Shown here: one piece after another, positions 1-8,000 of the stretch | Numbering within the stretch: the stretch's first letter is position 1 | How the letters are laid out: each line of letters starts with the position of its first letter | Source of the DNA: Candidatus Moranbacteria bacterium UBA2206 | GTDB lineage: Bacteria; Patescibacteriota; Minisyncoccia; Moranbacterales; UBA2206 | NCBI GenBank assembly: GCA_002328565.1 | Contig: DCUU01000006.1 | Coordinates: forward strand, 1 to 29,986 | Length of the DNA: 29,986 nucleotides | Direction of reading: 5' to 3' | Notes under the pieces: model-generated | Database searches by the model: none | Seen by the model: only the letters and a program-made list of their open reading frames with translations | What the model was told of the DNA's origin: nothing | Program-made: the position numbers and the translations under genes

Positions 1-309
1 TAACCTTTTATTATGAGCTATTGCGATACAATATACGAACAAAGATGGGATAATAAAATCAAGGGAGTTCCTTGTTGCCGTTCGCGCAAGGGTGGGTTTG
101 GGGCAAGAACGGCAAAGAATACAAAGAGATAAAACTGTAAATTGTTCCGCTTCCGCCTTTTTGCTTTCGCAAAAATCCAAAACAAAAAATTTTCTTTTCC
201 TTTTTGAAAAAAATCGGGCGCGCGCAAAATTTAAAAAAATGTAGAGAAAATTTTTCTGTTTTGGGACGCAAACTTCTTCAAAGTTTGCGGGCGGAAGCGG
301 GGCGGAGGT
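1..309. other. Left-edge intergenic DNA with two hairpins
   Basis: I see no supportable gene here; short open frames on both strands lack family resemblance or start signals. Two inverted repeats are visible: TTTTTGC/GCAAAAA at 158-175 with a TTTC loop, and CGCAAACTT/AAGTTTGCG at 267-289 with a 5-base loop. Both lie just past the end of the leftward serine recombinase gene, so one may end its transcript, though neither has a clean U-tract on the minus strand. An attachment site could also be here, but no matching copy was found elsewhere in the window. Confidence 0.4.
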
Positions 310-1917
310 TCAAAAATCGGAATCGGGATTTTCTTCAAAAAAAGTTCGAATTTCGTTCAACAAACGCAACAATGTGCGAAAAACTGGAGCGAAAGCTCCT
401 TTTTCCTTTTGTGTAAGCCTTAAAATCGGTTCGGATTTTCCAAATCCCCCCTTTGGCGTTTTGAAGTTTTTCAAGTCTTCAAATAAATGATTAAACGGTT
501 CTTTAAGGCTTAAATCAACAACTTTCTTGTCCTCGATTATGAGGTTCGAAGAAATTATTGATAGTACCTCTTTCTTGGTGTCATTGTCGCCGTCTTTGAA
601 AATTACATTTGCCAACCGGAAAAACCTAGTCAGTAGTTCAATAATTCCAAAAATATTTTGTCCGTTGCCTTTGGTATTTTTAATCTTATTCTCAAGCGTT
701 GCTTGCTCATTGCGCAACTCCACCAGTGTGCGATCATAAATATCGTCCGGTATCTTTCCGTCAATATACTTTTCCACCAATGCGCTCTGCCTTGTTTTAT
801 TGCGCTCAAGCAAAAAAGAATTCTTTTCTTCAGTATCAATTTGATAAGCATATTGCTTCTGACCCATCTCTTTTGTAGTATCGACAACTAAATCCAACAT
901 TTTCTCATCAAAGTGCATTTCAGAAAGATTATCGCAAATTTCCTTGTCTAATTCTTCCTCGCGAATGTATTTCTGTGAACAATTTTCTGTGCCTCTTGAT
1001 TTCGTGCATCGATAATAAGTATATTCGTGAATATTCTTTTTATTTTTCTTTATTTTCTTTTCCGCTGTCATTCGCAAACCACAAACGCAATGCATAAATC
1101 CATGAAACAAAAAGTGTTTTTTATTATCGCGCTTTGAGTGCTTTCTCGGCAACAATATTTTTTGTACTTCGTCAAAAAGGTCTTTGGAAATAATCGCTTC
1201 GTGTATGCCTTTATAAATCTGCCCTTTCCACCTAAAATATCCATAGTAGATCGGATTTTTGAGTATTTTATGAATTGCTGAATGGTGGACTTTCTTGCCA
1301 GTGTTCGAGCGCAATCCATCATCATAAAGATTTTCCGCCAAACTTTTAACAGAATAATTTCCAGTAGCATAAGACTTGAAAGCTTTTTTAATATATGGCA
1401 AACGCTCCGCGTCCACCAATAGCTTGCGAGTTTTATAATCCGTACGATATCCGACTGGTGGACAACCGGCATATTCTCCGCGCTTAACTTTTTCATTTAG
1501 TCCGCGTTTAACATTTTTAGACAAATCTTTTACATATTGAGTCGCCATTCCAAATTCCACACTAGCAATCAGAGAATTATCATCTGGCAAATAATCGCGA
1601 TCGTTGGTTTTTATTATTTTTATAATTCCTTTTTGTAACATCCATTTTACGGTGCCCTCGTCTTTCGGGTTTCTCGCCAGCCGGTCAATTTTCCAGCAAA
1701 GAATACCGTCAAATTTTCCCTTTTCAAAATTCTTAATCATTTCATCAAACACCGGCCGGCCGGGTTCCTTGGCGGATTTCGATTCTTGATAGATTTGCAA
1801 AATATCAAGCTTATCGCGCTTGGCGATTTCTTTCATGGTCGCGACTTGGTCTTCAATAGACTTGGCTTGTCGCTCTTCTCCCTCGGATGATTTTCGAGCA
1901 TAAATAACAAATTTCAT
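310..1917 (-). CDS. Large serine recombinase (resolvase/integrase family)
   Basis: Site-specific DNA recombinase of 535 residues. The N-terminal resolvase catalytic domain starts MKFVIYARKSSEGEERQ, with the expected catalytic serine at residue 10 in the YxRxS context and the conserved WKIDRLARN stretch near residues 75-84. A recombinase domain follows (about 160-250), then a zinc ribbon with CVCG near residue 275, YYRC near 304 and a further Cys near 311, then a coiled-coil-like tail. This is the layout of phage-type and transposon-type large serine integrases, which join or excise DNA at att sites. I chose the ATG at 1917 because translation upstream of it has no resolvase similarity and because it overlaps the stop of the small gene upstream as ATGA. 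It is related to, but clearly different from, the recombinase at 14502-16082. Confidence 0.93.
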   Translation of the reverse strand: MKFVIYARKSSEGEERQAKSIEDQVATMKEIAKRDKLDILQIYQESKSAKEPGRPVFDEMIKNFEKGKFDGILCWKIDRLARNPKDEGTVKWMLQKGIIKIIKTNDRDYLPDDNSLIASVEFGMATQYVKDLSKNVKRGLNEKVKRGEYAGCPPVGYRTDYKTRKLLVDAERLPYIKKAFKSYATGNYSVKSLAENLYDDGLRSNTGKKVHHSAIHKILKNPIYYGYFRWKGQIYKGIHEAIISKDLFDEVQKILLPRKHSKRDNKKHFLFHGFMHCVCGLRMTAEKKIKKNKKNIHEYTYYRCTKSRGTENCSQKYIREEELDKEICDNLSEMHFDEKMLDLVVDTTKEMGQKQYAYQIDTEEKNSFLLERNKTRQSALVEKYIDGKIPDDIYDRTLVELRNEQATLENKIKNTKGNGQNIFGIIELLTRFFRLANVIFKDGDNDTKKEVLSIISSNLIIEDKKVVDLSLKEPFNHLFEDLKNFKTPKGGFGKSEPILRLTQKEKGAFAPVFRTLLRLLNEIRTFFEENPDSDF

Positions 1918-2045
1918 GGATTTGAAAAATAATAAATTATTCCAAAAATAATTAGAGCGATTCCGTAAGCAATCCAATCGGAAAGCGACCAATCCCATAT
2001 CGACTTAGCACCTTTATATCGTAAATTTTTTCTATAATATTTCAT
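1914..2045 (-). CDS. 43-residue single-pass membrane protein upstream of recombinase
   Basis: A 43-codon frame beginning MKYYRKNLRYKG has a basic N-terminus, a WDWSLSDW stretch, and then one hydrophobic helix (roughly residues 24-40, AYGIALIIFGIIYYF). Its TGA stop overlaps the ATG of the serine recombinase by the sequence ATGA, a typical sign of translational coupling. It is too short to identify by family. I infer it is real from the overlap and the clean topology; a second small membrane protein (17368-17529) lies upstream of the other Rep/recombinase module, so such a gene may be a regular companion. Function unknown. Confidence 0.55.
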   Translation of the reverse strand: MKYYRKNLRYKGAKSIWDWSLSDWIAYGIALIIFGIIYYFSNP

Positions 2046-2073
2046 TTTGCATAACAAAAAGGACAACCCTACT

Positions 2074-2147
2074 TGGACGCAACTTCTAACAGAAGATTGC
2101 AGCAAGGTTGCCCTTTCTGCTTCTGTTAGAATATTTAGTTGCGTCCA
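2074..2147. repeat. Long imperfect palindrome upstream of the recombinase operon
   Basis: The outer arms TGGACGCAACT (2074-2084) and AGTTGCGTCCA (2137-2147) are perfect complements, as are the inner arms CTAACAGAAG (2086-2095) and CTTCTGTTAG (2120-2129); a 7-base asymmetric bulge separates the two blocks on the right side. The structure ends about 30 bases before the ATG of the 43-residue membrane protein, so it could be a recombinase binding or attachment site, an operator, or an RNA hairpin in the leader. Confidence 0.7.
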
Positions 2148-2331
2148 CATAAATATTACCATATTTTTATTATTTCTCAAATTATATTTTAAACCCCAAA
2201 TAGGACAGGCTCGGCAATGTTTTCTCAACTTTCTAAGTTCTTTGCCTCGCCTGATTTTTTAGTAATGAACACCAATGGTTTTCAATCTTTCCTTGCGGTA
2301 TGTTTTTTCAAAAACCAGAACAAATAGGAAA

Positions 2332-2479
2332 GTCGTCAAAAGATTTTCAAATGAAAAAATATTTCTTCAAATGTAATTTGCCAGACTGAAATTTTTTTCT
2401 GATCAATTCAAATCAGATAAAAATTTCAGACAGGCAAATTTTTGTTTTTTGCTTTTTCATTTGAAAATCTTTTCACGAC
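2332..2479. repeat. 148-base imperfect palindrome
   Basis: A 21-base perfect inverted repeat occupies 2338-2358 and 2453-2473. It is extended outward by GTCGT (2332-2336) and ACGAC (2475-2479) and inward by TTTGCC (2377-2382) with GGCAAA (2433-2438), then an interrupted match of ACTGAAATTTTT with AAATTTCAG, ending in CTGAT/ATCAG around the loop. There is no gene inside. It is far larger than a normal terminator. Confidence 0.75.
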
Positions 2480-2638
2480 ACAATCTAGAAAGGTTTGTGA
2501 AAAAACTCTTTTATAGAAACGAAAACCTCAGCGGTTTTCTTTTCATTCTTTCCCCATAAGGAAGGAAAAATCCAAGAGCAAGGGGATTTGAAAAAAACAC
2601 TTTGAAAAAACTGAATGATTGGTTTTTTTCAAACCCTC

Positions 2639-2756
2639 GCACAAGAAAATTTTGTTGCGACGTGTAGCTTGTTTGTTGCAAAATAAAATCTCCATTGTTT
2701 CACATTCCGATTTCATTTTGCAACAAACAAGCCACATCGCAAAAAATCTCTTGTGC
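2639..2756. repeat. 118-base imperfect palindrome
   Basis: An 18-base perfect inverted repeat (2667-2684 and 2715-2732, core TTGTTTGTTGCAAAAT) is extended by GCACAAGA (2639-2646) with TCTTGTGC (2749-2756), with TGCG/CGCA between. A smaller repeat, TGAAAAAAAC with GTTTTTTTCA, lies just to the left at about 2587-2631. No coding sequence is supported within it. Confidence 0.75.
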
Positions 2757-3147
2757 AACTCGTGTCTTTTTCCGCTTTTTATATTTCAACCACCCCCTGC
2801 CCCCGCCAATCTTGGCGGGGGTTCACCTGTGTCGAGCAGAAAGTTTTTCCAACTGACGCCTCTTTTCTGTTTTTTCCAAAGAACAAAACGCTTGCTTCGT
2901 TGCCCCAATTTTCGGCCGGCGCGTGGACCACAAACACTCTCAAAAAACTCTTAGCATAATGGCTTTCTCAAGCCTTTTTAAATTTCATTAAACCCATCGC
3001 GTTTATCGTGCGAAAAGAGGGTTTTTGTGTTTGTTTTTATTTTTCGGATAGAGAGTTTCCCCGATTGCGTAATTTTTAATGCTTCGACTGATTTCGTTTT
3101 TCGGATAGATTCACTAGATAAGATAGACTAGACATTTCGAAGCGTTT

Positions 3148-3195
3148 AAAGAAAAGAGAGGGAGAACCTATATATAGGTTATCTATCTTTTCTTT
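3148..3195 (-). terminator. Hairpin after the small-protein cassette
   Basis: AAAGAAAAGA (3148-3157) pairs with TCTTTTCTTT (3186-3195), and inside it lies the perfect 16-base palindrome AACCTATATATAGGTT (3165-3180). It is 18 bases past the stop of the last small minus-strand gene, so a role in ending that transcript is likely, although the U-tract is not canonical. Confidence 0.4.
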
Positions 3196-3213
3196 TTGCT
3201 TCTTTTTCTTTTG

Positions 3214-3423
3214 CTAGCCCGAAGTTTTTTTCGGTAGCTTCTGGGGGCGCAAAGCATAAGAGATTGGCACAAGTTCCTGAAAGGGACATTCAAAGCCTAC
3301 TTGTTTCGGTTTATACCTATATAGTTTGCACTCCGGTCCGCATGGCTCTCTTGAAAACGGACAGAGTTTGATATCGGGAGCTGGTTTAGTAAAATCCCTG
3401 CCCTCAAAATTTATTTTATCCAT
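3214..3423 (-). CDS. Small cysteine-rich protein, unknown function
   Basis: This 69-residue protein begins MDKINFEGRDF and carries four cysteines in LCPFSREPCGPECKL and FECPFQEL, a spacing that could bind one zinc ion. The start ATG overlaps the end of the preceding Cys-rich gene by 8 bases (ATGGATAA), which suggests coupled translation. I do not recognise the family. It is the last gene of a four-gene minus-strand cassette of tiny proteins next to a serine recombinase, so a role in element control or a phage-like accessory role is possible but not shown. Confidence 0.6.
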   Translation of the reverse strand: MDKINFEGRDFTKPAPDIKLCPFSREPCGPECKLYRYKPKQVGFECPFQELVPISYALRPQKLPKKTSG

Positions 3424-3733
3424 TTTGTTGGTCGTTAGATTGATTATTCATCTCGTTTTCAATTTCATCTTTTTCAGTTTTGACCTTTCTTCGTCTACGC
3501 AATATCTCATGGTTCATATACTGATTGAACGCCGGACAGTTGATGAAATCTGGGCAATGACATTGTGGCTCCTTACCCTTAACAAGATCATAACCTTTCA
3601 ACTTACCACAATCATAATTTGGATTTGTTAGCATGGTGCAATGTTTGCATCCAATAAAGTCATCAATTATTTCTCGATTTATTGCTCGGTCTTCTCTTTG
3701 TTGAGACCACTTATATTTATTCTCTACAGTCAT
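3416..3733 (-). CDS. Cysteine-rich protein, unknown function
   Basis: This 105-residue protein starts at MTVENKYKWSQQRED; the frame is open further upstream, but that part reads like translated intergenic DNA. Cysteines occur as CKHC, DCGK and CHCPDFINCP between about residues 29 and 67, which suggests one or two metal sites. The C-terminal part is highly charged (RRRRKVKTEKDE) and ends in a polar Asn/Gln-rich tail. It shares the Cys-rich character of the overlapping gene downstream, and the two may act together. Function unknown. Confidence 0.6.
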   Translation of the reverse strand: MTVENKYKWSQQREDRAINREIIDDFIGCKHCTMLTNPNYDCGKLKGYDLVKGKEPQCHCPDFINCPAFNQYMNHEILRRRRKVKTEKDEIENEMNNQSNDQQNG

Positions 3734-3816
3734 AAAATTTAATTTAATAATTACAATGTATGTGCCAGCATTTTTATTTCGGCTAGCGCGAAATTTACCC
3801 TCAAAATGTGCAGTCC

Positions 3817-4026
3817 TCAAGGTGGTTTCAAATTTTCCAAACCTTGCATAATTACTCTTTTGTCTTTGTGGTTATAATCAGTCTTATCAACAAGTTTATT
3901 AAACCAGAAATAAAGGGTGCGTTTTTTGAACTTTTGACCTTCAATCGCTTTTCTAAAACAAGTTAGCGAGCTCAAATATTGATTTTTTTGTGAGATTCTT
4001 CTGAATCTCCTTTCAATTGATCTCAT
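3817..4026 (-). CDS. Small basic protein, unknown function
   Basis: A 69-residue basic protein, MRSIERRFRRISQKN at the start, then TCFRKAIEGQKFKKR and FNKLVDKTDY. The patterned helix-like segments and NKLVDKxDYxxxDK stretch look like a real conserved small protein, possibly a DNA-binding helical domain, but I cannot name the family. Its ATG lies inside the last codons of the gene upstream (14-base overlap), consistent with one operon. Confidence 0.6.
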   Translation of the reverse strand: MRSIERRFRRISQKNQYLSSLTCFRKAIEGQKFKKRTLYFWFNKLVDKTDYNHKDKRVIMQGLENLKPP

Positions 4027-4198
4027 AGTCTTTAATTTTAATTTGATTATCTAAAACACTTTTCACAAAAAGCATTCCCAGTCTGCCAAGACGATCAAGC
4101 ATTATTTCAATTTCATCATCAGTCAAAACTCGTCCGCATTTTTCCTCCAAGACGATTTTGGCTTTTTTCATTAATTTTTCGGAAAATTGTCGCTCCAT
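4013..4198 (-). CDS. Small helical protein, paralogue of the one at 16932
   Basis: A 61-residue, mostly helical and charged protein with the pattern FSEKLMKKAKIVLEEKC, then LTDDEIEIMLDRLGRLGMLF. The same pattern (FSxxL, about 14 residues, I/L-S/T-D-E/D, then LDxLxxLxxxF) occurs in the protein at 16932-17081 beside the second recombinase, so I infer the two are distant paralogues that travel with these elements. It is the first gene of the small-protein cassette. Function unknown; a small regulator or DNA-binding protein would fit. Confidence 0.6.
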   Translation of the reverse strand: MERQFSEKLMKKAKIVLEEKCGRVLTDDEIEIMLDRLGRLGMLFVKSVLDNQIKIKDYEIN

Positions 4199-4236
4199 AG
4201 AGAGTGGCTAGATATTTATATAGTCATTTTACTCGC

Positions 4237-4262
4237 AACAAAAAATCCCACCGTTAGCTGTG
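4237..4262 (-). terminator. Terminator after the zinc-finger gene
   Basis: On the minus strand ATCTCAC pairs with GTGGGAT (one G-U pair) and is followed by a run of T. It lies about 30 bases past the stop of the gene at 4294-5388. A 10-base direct repeat, CTGTGAGATT, is next to it, giving a possible alternative stem with the same U-tract. Confidence 0.5.
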
Positions 4263-4293
4263 AGATTCGCTGTGAGATTTTTTTATCTCAAAT

Positions 4294-5388
4294 TTATTTA
4301 TTCTTTTTATTCAAGCTTTTCTTGCTTCGTTGGGCGTTTCGTTGTTTATTGCATTCTTTGTTTCCACAATATTTTTGGCCTTTTCTTTTTGGCATAAAAT
4401 ATCTTTGACAGATTATATTCGCACAAACTGCAATCTTTTGTTTTTCCATGATCTTCAAAAATAGTTCCAGACAGCATGCGGCAAAATGGCCATAAACTCT
4501 ATAATGAACCAAGAAATTTGTTTCGCTTAATTTCTTAGTGCTAATAATTTCTTCAATTCCTCTGGTGTCTTTAATAATATTTTCAATTGATCTATTATTG
4601 ATATCGATTTTATAAAAAGCATCTTTGTCCACCAAAGAATCTGAAATATTTTCCATTTGCTCGTTTATAAACAGAATGTTGTTTGCCATAAGTTCGCCAG
4701 CTTCGTATTTTTTCACATAATCAAGAAGTCTTTCTTTCTTGCTCCACATAAAATCCAGATTTATTTCTTCAATCTTTTTTCGATCAATACTTGTTTCTTC
4801 CTTCCAAGTTACAGGAAGCGTTCCGTCATTTGTCACATAGAAAGCTGGAATGCCGACAATTCCGGCATCGCCATATTTTTTAAGCAAAAAATTAAATTCT
4901 TCAATACTGGGAAAAACTGAAAAGCTAGTTTTTTCTATAAACTTTTTGAGAGCCGTCTTTTCTTTTAAGTTTATAAAGTCAAAAAGTAGTCTTTCGAAAA
5001 CATAATACCAGTCATGAGAAAATCCTTCTGGATTTATGAATCCATGATCTATTCTCTGAATCGCGCGAAAATCTAATTTTCTCGGTTGCCCTAAATAGTT
5101 GACACCAAGAAAAGAAATAACTTCCCCATCATCTTTGATGTAAATTGCCTTAATCGGATCATCTGAAAATTCAGTGAGCAAAAAAGAAGCTGCTAATCCA
5201 CCGCCAATCACTTGTGAAGGAAATAATAAAAAATCGTTTGATTGTTGAACTAATTGGATAAATTTTCTAACTGGACGAAGCGGGCTAAAAATCAACTGTC
5301 CTTTTTGGATTTTCTTGATTCTCTCATTCACTCTTTTTAGTGCATCAGAATTGATTTTTCTTGGCAAACCCCCTGCCTTTTTATTCAT
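4294..5388 (-). CDS. Hypothetical protein with C-terminal CGNR-like zinc finger
   Basis: A 364-residue protein whose last 45 residues form a CX4C...CX4C finger: CANIIC, then RYFMPKRKGQKYC, then GNKEC and a basic Arg/Lys-rich end. This spacing resembles the CGNR zinc finger at the end of ABATE-type regulators, and of other proteins that use the same knuckle to bind nucleic acid. The N-terminal 300 residues show no family I recognise and have no membrane helix. The gene is divergent from hsdR with about 100 bases between the two starts, so it could regulate the defence operon; that is inference from position only. It is followed by its own terminator. Confidence 0.65.
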   Translation of the reverse strand: MNKKAGGLPRKINSDALKRVNERIKKIQKGQLIFSPLRPVRKFIQLVQQSNDFLLFPSQVIGGGLAASFLLTEFSDDPIKAIYIKDDGEVISFLGVNYLGQPRKLDFRAIQRIDHGFINPEGFSHDWYYVFERLLFDFINLKEKTALKKFIEKTSFSVFPSIEEFNFLLKKYGDAGIVGIPAFYVTNDGTLPVTWKEETSIDRKKIEEINLDFMWSKKERLLDYVKKYEAGELMANNILFINEQMENISDSLVDKDAFYKIDINNRSIENIIKDTRGIEEIISTKKLSETNFLVHYRVYGHFAACCLELFLKIMEKQKIAVCANIICQRYFMPKRKGQKYCGNKECNKQRNAQRSKKSLNKKNK

Positions 5389-5410
5389 TTTTAGGGTATT
5401 GAATAATTAC

Positions 5411-5438
5411 TTACTTAATGATACCATAGGAATATAAA
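5411..5438 (+). promoter_or_regulatory. Possible promoter of the restriction operon
   Basis: TTACTT (5411-5416) and TATAAA (5433-5438) are separated by 16 bases, 50 bases ahead of the hsdR ATG in the divergent intergenic region. The -35 box is weak, so the call is tentative. Confidence 0.35.
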
Positions 5439-5488
5439 AAACATTATCCACCAAGGGAAATTTTCAAAAATTTCTAAGTGTTAATTTT

Positions 5489-7993
5489 ATGCAAAAAGAA
5501 GCTAGCGCAAGAATAAAAATAAACAAACTACTTGAAGAATCTGGTTGGCGATTTTTTGATAATGAAAAAGGACAAGCAAACATTTCACTTGAACCAAATG
5601 TAAAACTTACCCAAAAGGACATTGACGCTTTTGGAGAAGATTTTGAATCTACAAAAAACGGATTTATTGATTTTTTATTGCTTGATGAAAAAGGTTTTCC
5701 ACTCGTTATTTTGGAAGCCAAAAAAGAAGATAAAAACCCGCTAGACGGAAAAGAACAAGCGAGAAAATACGCCCATACCGAAAATGCCCGCTTTGTTATT
5801 CTCTCAAATGGCAATCTTCATTATTTTTGGGATTTGGAACGGGGCGATCCTGAAATTATTACGGAATTTCCAACGCAAGAATCTTTGAAGCACAGACAGG
5901 ATTTCAAGCCAGACAATCAGCGCTTAGCAGATGAAGAAGTCAAAGAAGATTATATCGCTCTTACACAAAACCCGAATTTCAAAGACGACCCTCGCTATCA
6001 AAAAGAAGAAACGCGAGAACAATATCTTTGGGATGAAAACCTGCGAATTTTACGACCGTATCAATTAAAAGCTGTTCACGCTTTGCAAAAATCCGCCGAA
6101 GCAGGAAATGATCGTTTTCTTTTTGAAATGGCAACCGGCACAGGGAAAACTCTTATTTCCGCCGCCGTTATTAAGCTATTCCTACGAACAGGAAACGCAA
6201 AAAGAATTTTGTTTTTAGTTGATCGTTTGGAATTGGAAGATCAAGCACACAAAAACTTTGTCCGCTATTTGAGCAATGATTTTTCCTCTGTTATTTACAA
6301 ACAAAATCGTGATGACTGGAAAAAGGCAGAAGTGGTCATCACAACCGTTCAAAGTCTTTCATCGCAAGATAAATACAAAAAACTATTTTCACCGACTGAT
6401 TTTGATTTAGTTATTGCTGATGAATCACATCGAGCAATCGGAGGAAACTCGCGCGCAGTTTTTGAATACTTTATCGGCTACAAGTTGGGCTTAACTGCAA
6501 CACCGAAAGACTACTTGAAAAATGTTGATCCACAAAAATTATCACAAAAAGATCCGCGAGCTTGGGAAAGACGACAACTCTTAGATACTTACACGACTTT
6601 TGGCTGTAAAAATGGCGAGCCGACTTTTCGTTTTAGCTTGCTTGACGGCGTTCGCGAAGGATTTTTAATCAATCCTATTGTTTCGGACGCACGAACCGAC
6701 ATTACCACCGAATTGCTTTCAGAAAAAGGTTATGCGGTTATGGTTGAGGACGAAGAAGGCGGAGAAAGCGAAGAAACATTTTTCCAAAAAGATTTTGAAA
6801 AGAAATTCTTTTCCGAAAAGACAAATCGTGTCTTTTGCCAAACATTTATCGAAAATTCTCTCAAAGACCCGATAAGCGGTGAAATCGGAAAAAGTATTAT
6901 ATTTTGCGTTAGCCAAAAGCACGCTTCAAAAATTACCCAAACCTTCAATCAAATGGCAAGCCAGCTTTGGCCTGACAAATACAATTCTGATTTTGCCGTG
7001 CAAATAACTTCAAACATTGCCGATAGCCAGCAATTCACTATTAATTTTGCAAACAATAATTTAAGTGGACATACAAAATTTCTAGAGAACTACAAATCAA
7101 GCAAAACGAGAATTTGCGTAACTGTTGGAATGATGACAACGGGCTATGACTGCCAAGATATTTTGAATCTTGCGCTTATGCGCCCCGTCTTTTCGCCGAC
7201 TGATTTTATTCAGATTAAAGGAAGAGGAACAAGAAAATTTACTTTTGAATATACCGACGAATATGGCGAAAAGCACAAAAAGCCAAAAGACCATTTCAAA
7301 TTTTTCGACTTCTTTGCAAACTGCGAATACTTTGAAGAAAAATTTGATTATGACGAGGTTTTGCAATTGCCAATCAAACAAAAAGGAACGGGCGGAGAAG
7401 GACCTGTTGGCGTTGATATTGACGAATTTGAAACTTTCAATCCTGACAAAGTAAAATCTCTCACTGAAACACCCGTTGGAATTGAAGGAATGAAAGTTGA
7501 TCGCAAACTTTTTGAAAAAGCCCGCGAAGAATTACAAAATGATCCCGAAGTAAAGTCTGCCGTTGAAAGCGAGCAGTGGGATAAAGCGGTGCAAATAATG
7601 CGGGACAAATATGAAGATAAACCGCAATTATTTTTGAATCTCGAAAAAATCCGCAAGAGTGAAAATCTTGATCGTCGAATCTCTTGGCGTGAATTTTTGG
7701 AACGAGCTTTCGGCTTGATTGATGTTTTCAAATCCAAAGACGAAAAATTGGAAGAAGAATGCGAAAAGTTTATTTCAATCTACAAGCCCGAAAGCAAATA
7801 TGTTCCGCATATCAAAAACTATCTGAAAGCGTATGTTTCGAGTGAATATTTTAGAAACGAAATAAACAATCAACGATTTCCGAGAGAATTTGCGGGATTT
7901 ACAATGGCAGAATTTAAGCAATTGAATGGGTTTCGTGAAACTGTTCCGACATATGTCAAAGATTATGTTCCCGTTAATGTTTATATGAAATAA
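5489..7993 (+). CDS. hsdR: Type I restriction enzyme, R (motor/nuclease) subunit
   Basis: An 834-residue restriction and translocation subunit. The N-terminal PD-(D/E)xK nuclease is seen as GFIDFLLLD followed by VILEAKKED near residues 57-79. The superfamily 2 motor follows: Walker A ATGTGKT near 215-221, DESH box near 310, GLTATP near 333, and motif VI GRGTRK near 577. The C-terminal part is the typical helical region that contacts the methylase. The length is a little short for the family (often 900-1100) but all motor motifs are intact. It is the first gene of the plus-strand operon and ends 7 bases before the methylase-specificity fusion. Together they would cut DNA lacking the host methylation pattern. 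Confidence 0.93.
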   Translation: MQKEASARIKINKLLEESGWRFFDNEKGQANISLEPNVKLTQKDIDAFGEDFESTKNGFIDFLLLDEKGFPLVILEAKKEDKNPLDGKEQARKYAHTENARFVILSNGNLHYFWDLERGDPEIITEFPTQESLKHRQDFKPDNQRLADEEVKEDYIALTQNPNFKDDPRYQKEETREQYLWDENLRILRPYQLKAVHALQKSAEAGNDRFLFEMATGTGKTLISAAVIKLFLRTGNAKRILFLVDRLELEDQAHKNFVRYLSNDFSSVIYKQNRDDWKKAEVVITTVQSLSSQDKYKKLFSPTDFDLVIADESHRAIGGNSRAVFEYFIGYKLGLTATPKDYLKNVDPQKLSQKDPRAWERRQLLDTYTTFGCKNGEPTFRFSLLDGVREGFLINPIVSDARTDITTELLSEKGYAVMVEDEEGGESEETFFQKDFEKKFFSEKTNRVFCQTFIENSLKDPISGEIGKSIIFCVSQKHASKITQTFNQMASQLWPDKYNSDFAVQITSNIADSQQFTINFANNNLSGHTKFLENYKSSKTRICVTVGMMTTGYDCQDILNLALMRPVFSPTDFIQIKGRGTRKFTFEYTDEYGEKHKKPKDHFKFFDFFANCEYFEEKFDYDEVLQLPIKQKGTGGEGPVGVDIDEFETFNPDKVKSLTETPVGIEGMKVDRKLFEKAREELQNDPEVKSAVESEQWDKAVQIMRDKYEDKPQLFLNLEKIRKSENLDRRISWREFLERAFGLIDVFKSKDEKLEEECEKFISIYKPESKYVPHIKNYLKAYVSSEYFRNEINNQRFPREFAGFTMAEFKQLNGFRETVPTYVKDYVPVNVYMK

Positions 7994-8000
7994 AAATATT

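Larger units (their letters stand above)
2046..3213. other. 1.1 kb non-coding stretch rich in palindromes
   Basis: No convincing protein gene occurs here. It holds the three large palindromes listed separately, a hairpin GAAAACC/GGTTTTC near 2522-2541, a GC-rich hairpin CCCCCGCCAA/TTGGCGGGGG at 2800-2821, a 12-base direct repeat ttttcggataga at 3041-3052 and 3097-3108, and the palindrome at 3148-3195. It separates the small-protein cassette (3214-4198) from the recombinase. Confidence 0.6.

Noticed and set aside
18..271. Short minus-strand frames at the left edge
   Set aside because: Low-complexity, overlapping each other, no start signals or family features.
2332..2756. Insertion sequence remnants
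   Set aside because: No transposase fragment, and the two palindromes do not share terminal sequence; kept only as palindromes of unknown role.
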